33,161 bases of DNA, from NCBI GenBank assembly GCA_022843175.1, contig JALHOE010000087.1, forward strand, positions 1 through 33,161, given 5' to 3'. This document shows, piece after piece, positions 31,374 to 33,161 of the stretch; the first letter of the stretch is position 1, and the number at the start of each line of letters is the position of its first letter. The notes below the pieces were generated by a model. The model saw nothing but the letters and a program-made list of their open reading frames with translations, ran no database searches and was not told the DNA's origin. The DNA comes from Deltaproteobacteria bacterium. GTDB taxonomy: Bacteria; Myxococcota_A; Polyangia; Polyangiales; JADJMO01. A program made the translations under genes and the position numbers.

Positions 31374-32497
31374 CAGGCCAGCGCCTCGGCGAGCGCGGCG
31401 AGGAGGCGGTCGTCGTCTTCTCTGGTGCCGAAGCTGATGCGGACGCGGTCGGGATACGCGGGGAAGTTGCGCACCAGGATGCCGCGGCTCTTGAGCGTGG
31501 CCACGACATCGCTCGCGGGCTTGCGGAGCGCGGCCCACACGAAGTTGGCGTGCGCGCGACCGAACCGCACCCCCTCGATCCGCGAGAGCTCGTTGAGGAC
31601 CCGGGTGCGCTCGGCGTTGATCGCGGCGACGTGGCGCGCGATCGCGGGCGCGAGCGGCCCGAGCGCGGCGACGGCCGCCGCCTGCGAGGGCGCGGCGAGG
31701 TTGTAGGGAAGCCGAGTCTTCTCCATCTCGGCGGCGAGCAGCGGGTGAGCGACGGCCCAGCCCACGCGGAACGCCGCCAGGCCGATCTTGGAGAGCGTGC
31801 GCAGGACCACCACGTTGGAGTACTTACGCAACAGATCGAGGCCGGTGACGCCCTTCCACGGATCGCCCTCGCCGAGCCGGAACGGCAGGTATGCCTCGTC
31901 GATCACCACCACCGTCGGCGGCTGCGCGGCGGCCGCGGCCACGACGATGCGCTCCACCCGGCCGAGGTCGTAGACGCCGGAGGTGGGGTTGTTCGGTGTG
32001 GCGAGGAAGACGATCGCCGGGCGCGACGTGGTGATGGTGTCGATGACGCGCGCCTCGTCGACGTCCCACTCGCTGTCGAGCGGGATCTCGATCACCTCGA
32101 GCCCGTGGAGGCGCGCGGAGATTCGATACATCACGAACGTGGGCGTGGGGATCGCGATCGAGGTCGGTCCGCGGCCGACGGTCGCGATCAACATGGCGAT
32201 CACCTCGTCGGAGCCGACGCCGAGCACCAGCTGCTCGGGCGACACCGCGAGCTGGGTGGCGAGCGCCTCGCGCAGGGCGGTGGCGCGCACGTCGGGGTAG
32301 CGTGCGGGCTCGATCGCCGCGAGCGCGTCGTGGAGCGTCTTCCGCTCGGCGTCGGACAGCGTGGGGAGGAGCGCGGGTGCCTCGTTGGCGTCGAGCCGGA
32401 TCGGCACCGGGGCCGGGTCGGGCACGTAGGGCTTCAGCTCGCCGAGCGCGGCCGGCGTGCGCGCCGCGAGCAACGCGCGGATGACGGCGTCGGACAT
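31373..32497 (-). CDS. hisC: Histidinol-phosphate aminotransferase
   Basis: A 374-residue PLP-dependent class I/II aminotransferase that converts imidazole acetol-phosphate and glutamate to histidinol-phosphate. RLDANEAP near residue 34, PTFVMYRISARLHG, ATPNNPTSG (166-174), VIDEAYLPF (198-206) and the PLP-binding TLSKIGLAAFRVGW with Lys237 are all present. No other his gene is in the window. Some HisC-like enzymes accept other substrates, so the pathway is not fixed by sequence alone. It starts 12 bases after the peptidase gene and is coupled to the kinase gene. Confidence 0.92.
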   Translation of the reverse strand: MSDAVIRALLAARTPAALGELKPYVPDPAPVPIRLDANEAPALLPTLSDAERKTLHDALAAIEPARYPDVRATALREALATQLAVSPEQLVLGVGSDEVIAMLIATVGRGPTSIAIPTPTFVMYRISARLHGLEVIEIPLDSEWDVDEARVIDTITTSRPAIVFLATPNNPTSGVYDLGRVERIVVAAAAAQPPTVVVIDEAYLPFRLGEGDPWKGVTGLDLLRKYSNVVVLRTLSKIGLAAFRVGWAVAHPLLAAEMEKTRLPYNLAAPSQAAAVAALGPLAPAIARHVAAINAERTRVLNELSRIEGVRFGRAHANFVWAALRKPASDVVATLKSRGILVRNFPAYPDRVRISFGTREDDDRLLAALAEALA

Positions 32498-32509
32498 GGG
32501 ACGCGAAGA

Positions 32510-33161
32510 CTACTGCTTCGGCAGGCGTGCTACCACGAGCTGCGCGCGGTCCTCGTCGAGGATCTTCGCCGCCGCCGCGCGGAGCTGCGTCAGGTCGACG
32601 GCGGCGGGCGAGGAGAGGAGCTCGCCCGCGAAGAGGTCGACGACCCGCGCGCGCGGCTCGAGCCGGCGCGTCGCGCGCAGAGCCGCACGGTCGCGGTCGG
32701 CGCGGGCGACGTCGGCCGCCTCGATCCCGGCGCCGCGCAGCTTCTCGAGGAGCACGCGGAGCTTGCCCACCACCGCATCGAGGTTGGACTCGGGCGCGAG
32801 CACGAGGAGCACGAGCGCGTGCCTGCTCACGCCGCGCACCAGGCGCGCCTCGAAGCGGGTGCCGAGGCCCGTCAGCTCGGCGGCGATCCTGCCATTGCTG
32901 CCATCGAGGATCGCCGCCAGGTGCGCCGCGTGGTCGCGCGCGCTGTCGTCGACGGGAAACGCGAGCGCGATGCCGGTGCCCGCCTTGACCGTGAGCGGGA
33001 GGATGGCGCCCTTGGGCGGCGGCCCCGCGTCGGTGATCGGGCACGCGCGCGCTTCGCCCGGCCGGCGCGGTAGCCAGCGCTCGGCCGCGCGGGCGGCGGC
33101 GTCGTTCTGCGCGTCGTCGACGTTGGCGAGGATCGCGAGGCGGAGCGGACCGCTGCGGATC
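32510..33161 (-). CDS. M16-type (insulinase/processing peptidase-like) protein, C-terminal part
   Basis: The frame is open from the right edge to a stop at 32510, about 216 residues; the N-terminus lies outside. GTGIALAFPVDDSARDHAAHLAAIL, read in parts, and ILDGSNGRIAAELTGLGTRF resemble the C-terminal domains of M16 peptidases, where one half is active and the other is a fold copy. The HxxEH zinc site, if present, would be in the missing N-terminal half. A helical end (LRAAAAKILDEDRAQLVVARL) matches the usual family ending. It is upstream of hisC with a 12-base gap. Confidence 0.75.
   Translation of the reverse strand, partial: IRSGPLRLAILANVDDAQNDAAARAAERWLPRRPGEARACPITDAGPPPKGAILPLTVKAGTGIALAFPVDDSARDHAAHLAAILDGSNGRIAAELTGLGTRFEARLVRGVSRHALVLLVLAPESNLDAVVGKLRVLLEKLRGAGIEAADVARADRDRAALRATRRLEPRARVVDLFAGELLSSPAAVDLTQLRAAAAKILDEDRAQLVVARLPKQ

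Overview
The window is high-GC DNA with strong third-codon-position GC bias, tightly packed genes, many lipoproteins with Asp/Thr/Ala-rich low-complexity stretches, a Ser/Thr protein kinase, a sigma-54 activator and a Bat-type operon. Together these suggest a chromosome of the Myxococcota, probably close to the Polyangiales. That placement is an inference from style and gene content, not a computed phylogeny. I see no phage, insertion sequence, integrase or CRISPR array; this reads as core chromosome carrying small interspersed hairpin repeats.

Region 1 (1-2430): a secreted parallel beta-helix protein that runs off the left edge is divergent from a sulfatase-modifying-factor-like lipoprotein; a cluster of palindromic repeats follows. 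Region 2 (2429-5850, minus strand): a translation and export block in the order tRNA-Thr(TGT), tRNA-Tyr, tRNA-Gly, tRNA-Thr(GGT), tuf, rpmG, tRNA-Trp, secE, nusG. This is a classical bacterial order, but rplK does not follow nusG. The EF-Tu has an unusual switch I. Region 3 (5850-8415, minus): a membrane Ser/Thr kinase downstream of a lipoprotein. Region 4 (8547-18023, plus): an RpoH-type sigma factor, then a MoxR/DUF58/DUF4381-like/BatA/BatB/BatC-like/BatD/BatE operon in which six of the seven junctions are overlapping stop and start codons. Region 5 (18024-20600): a repeat-rich convergent junction, a lone beta-class DNA methyltransferase, and a divergent L,D-transpeptidase.

Region 6 (20600-27538): a small ribbon-helix-helix-like protein converges on a long minus-strand series: CNNM/HlyC-type membrane protein, MMPL-type transporter, tRNA(CAT), lipB, glgC, a Cys-rich lipoprotein and an isolated FliQ/SctS-type export protein. 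Region 7 (27557-29169, plus): rlmH, an outer-membrane beta-barrel-like protein and a DUF4303-like protein. Region 8 (29174-33161, minus): the end of an M16-type peptidase, hisC, a soluble histidine kinase and an NtrC-type response regulator, apparently one operon.

The observations most worth pursuing are the EF-Tu switch I replacement (KIVTI where RGITI is expected), the family of interspersed hairpins that includes an exact 27-nt match at two loci, the isolated FliQ/SctS gene coupled to a lipoprotein gene, the methyltransferase whose stop codon lies inside a 3 x 24-nt tandem repeat, and the enlarged acidic SecE. No intergenic gap exceeds 300 bases.
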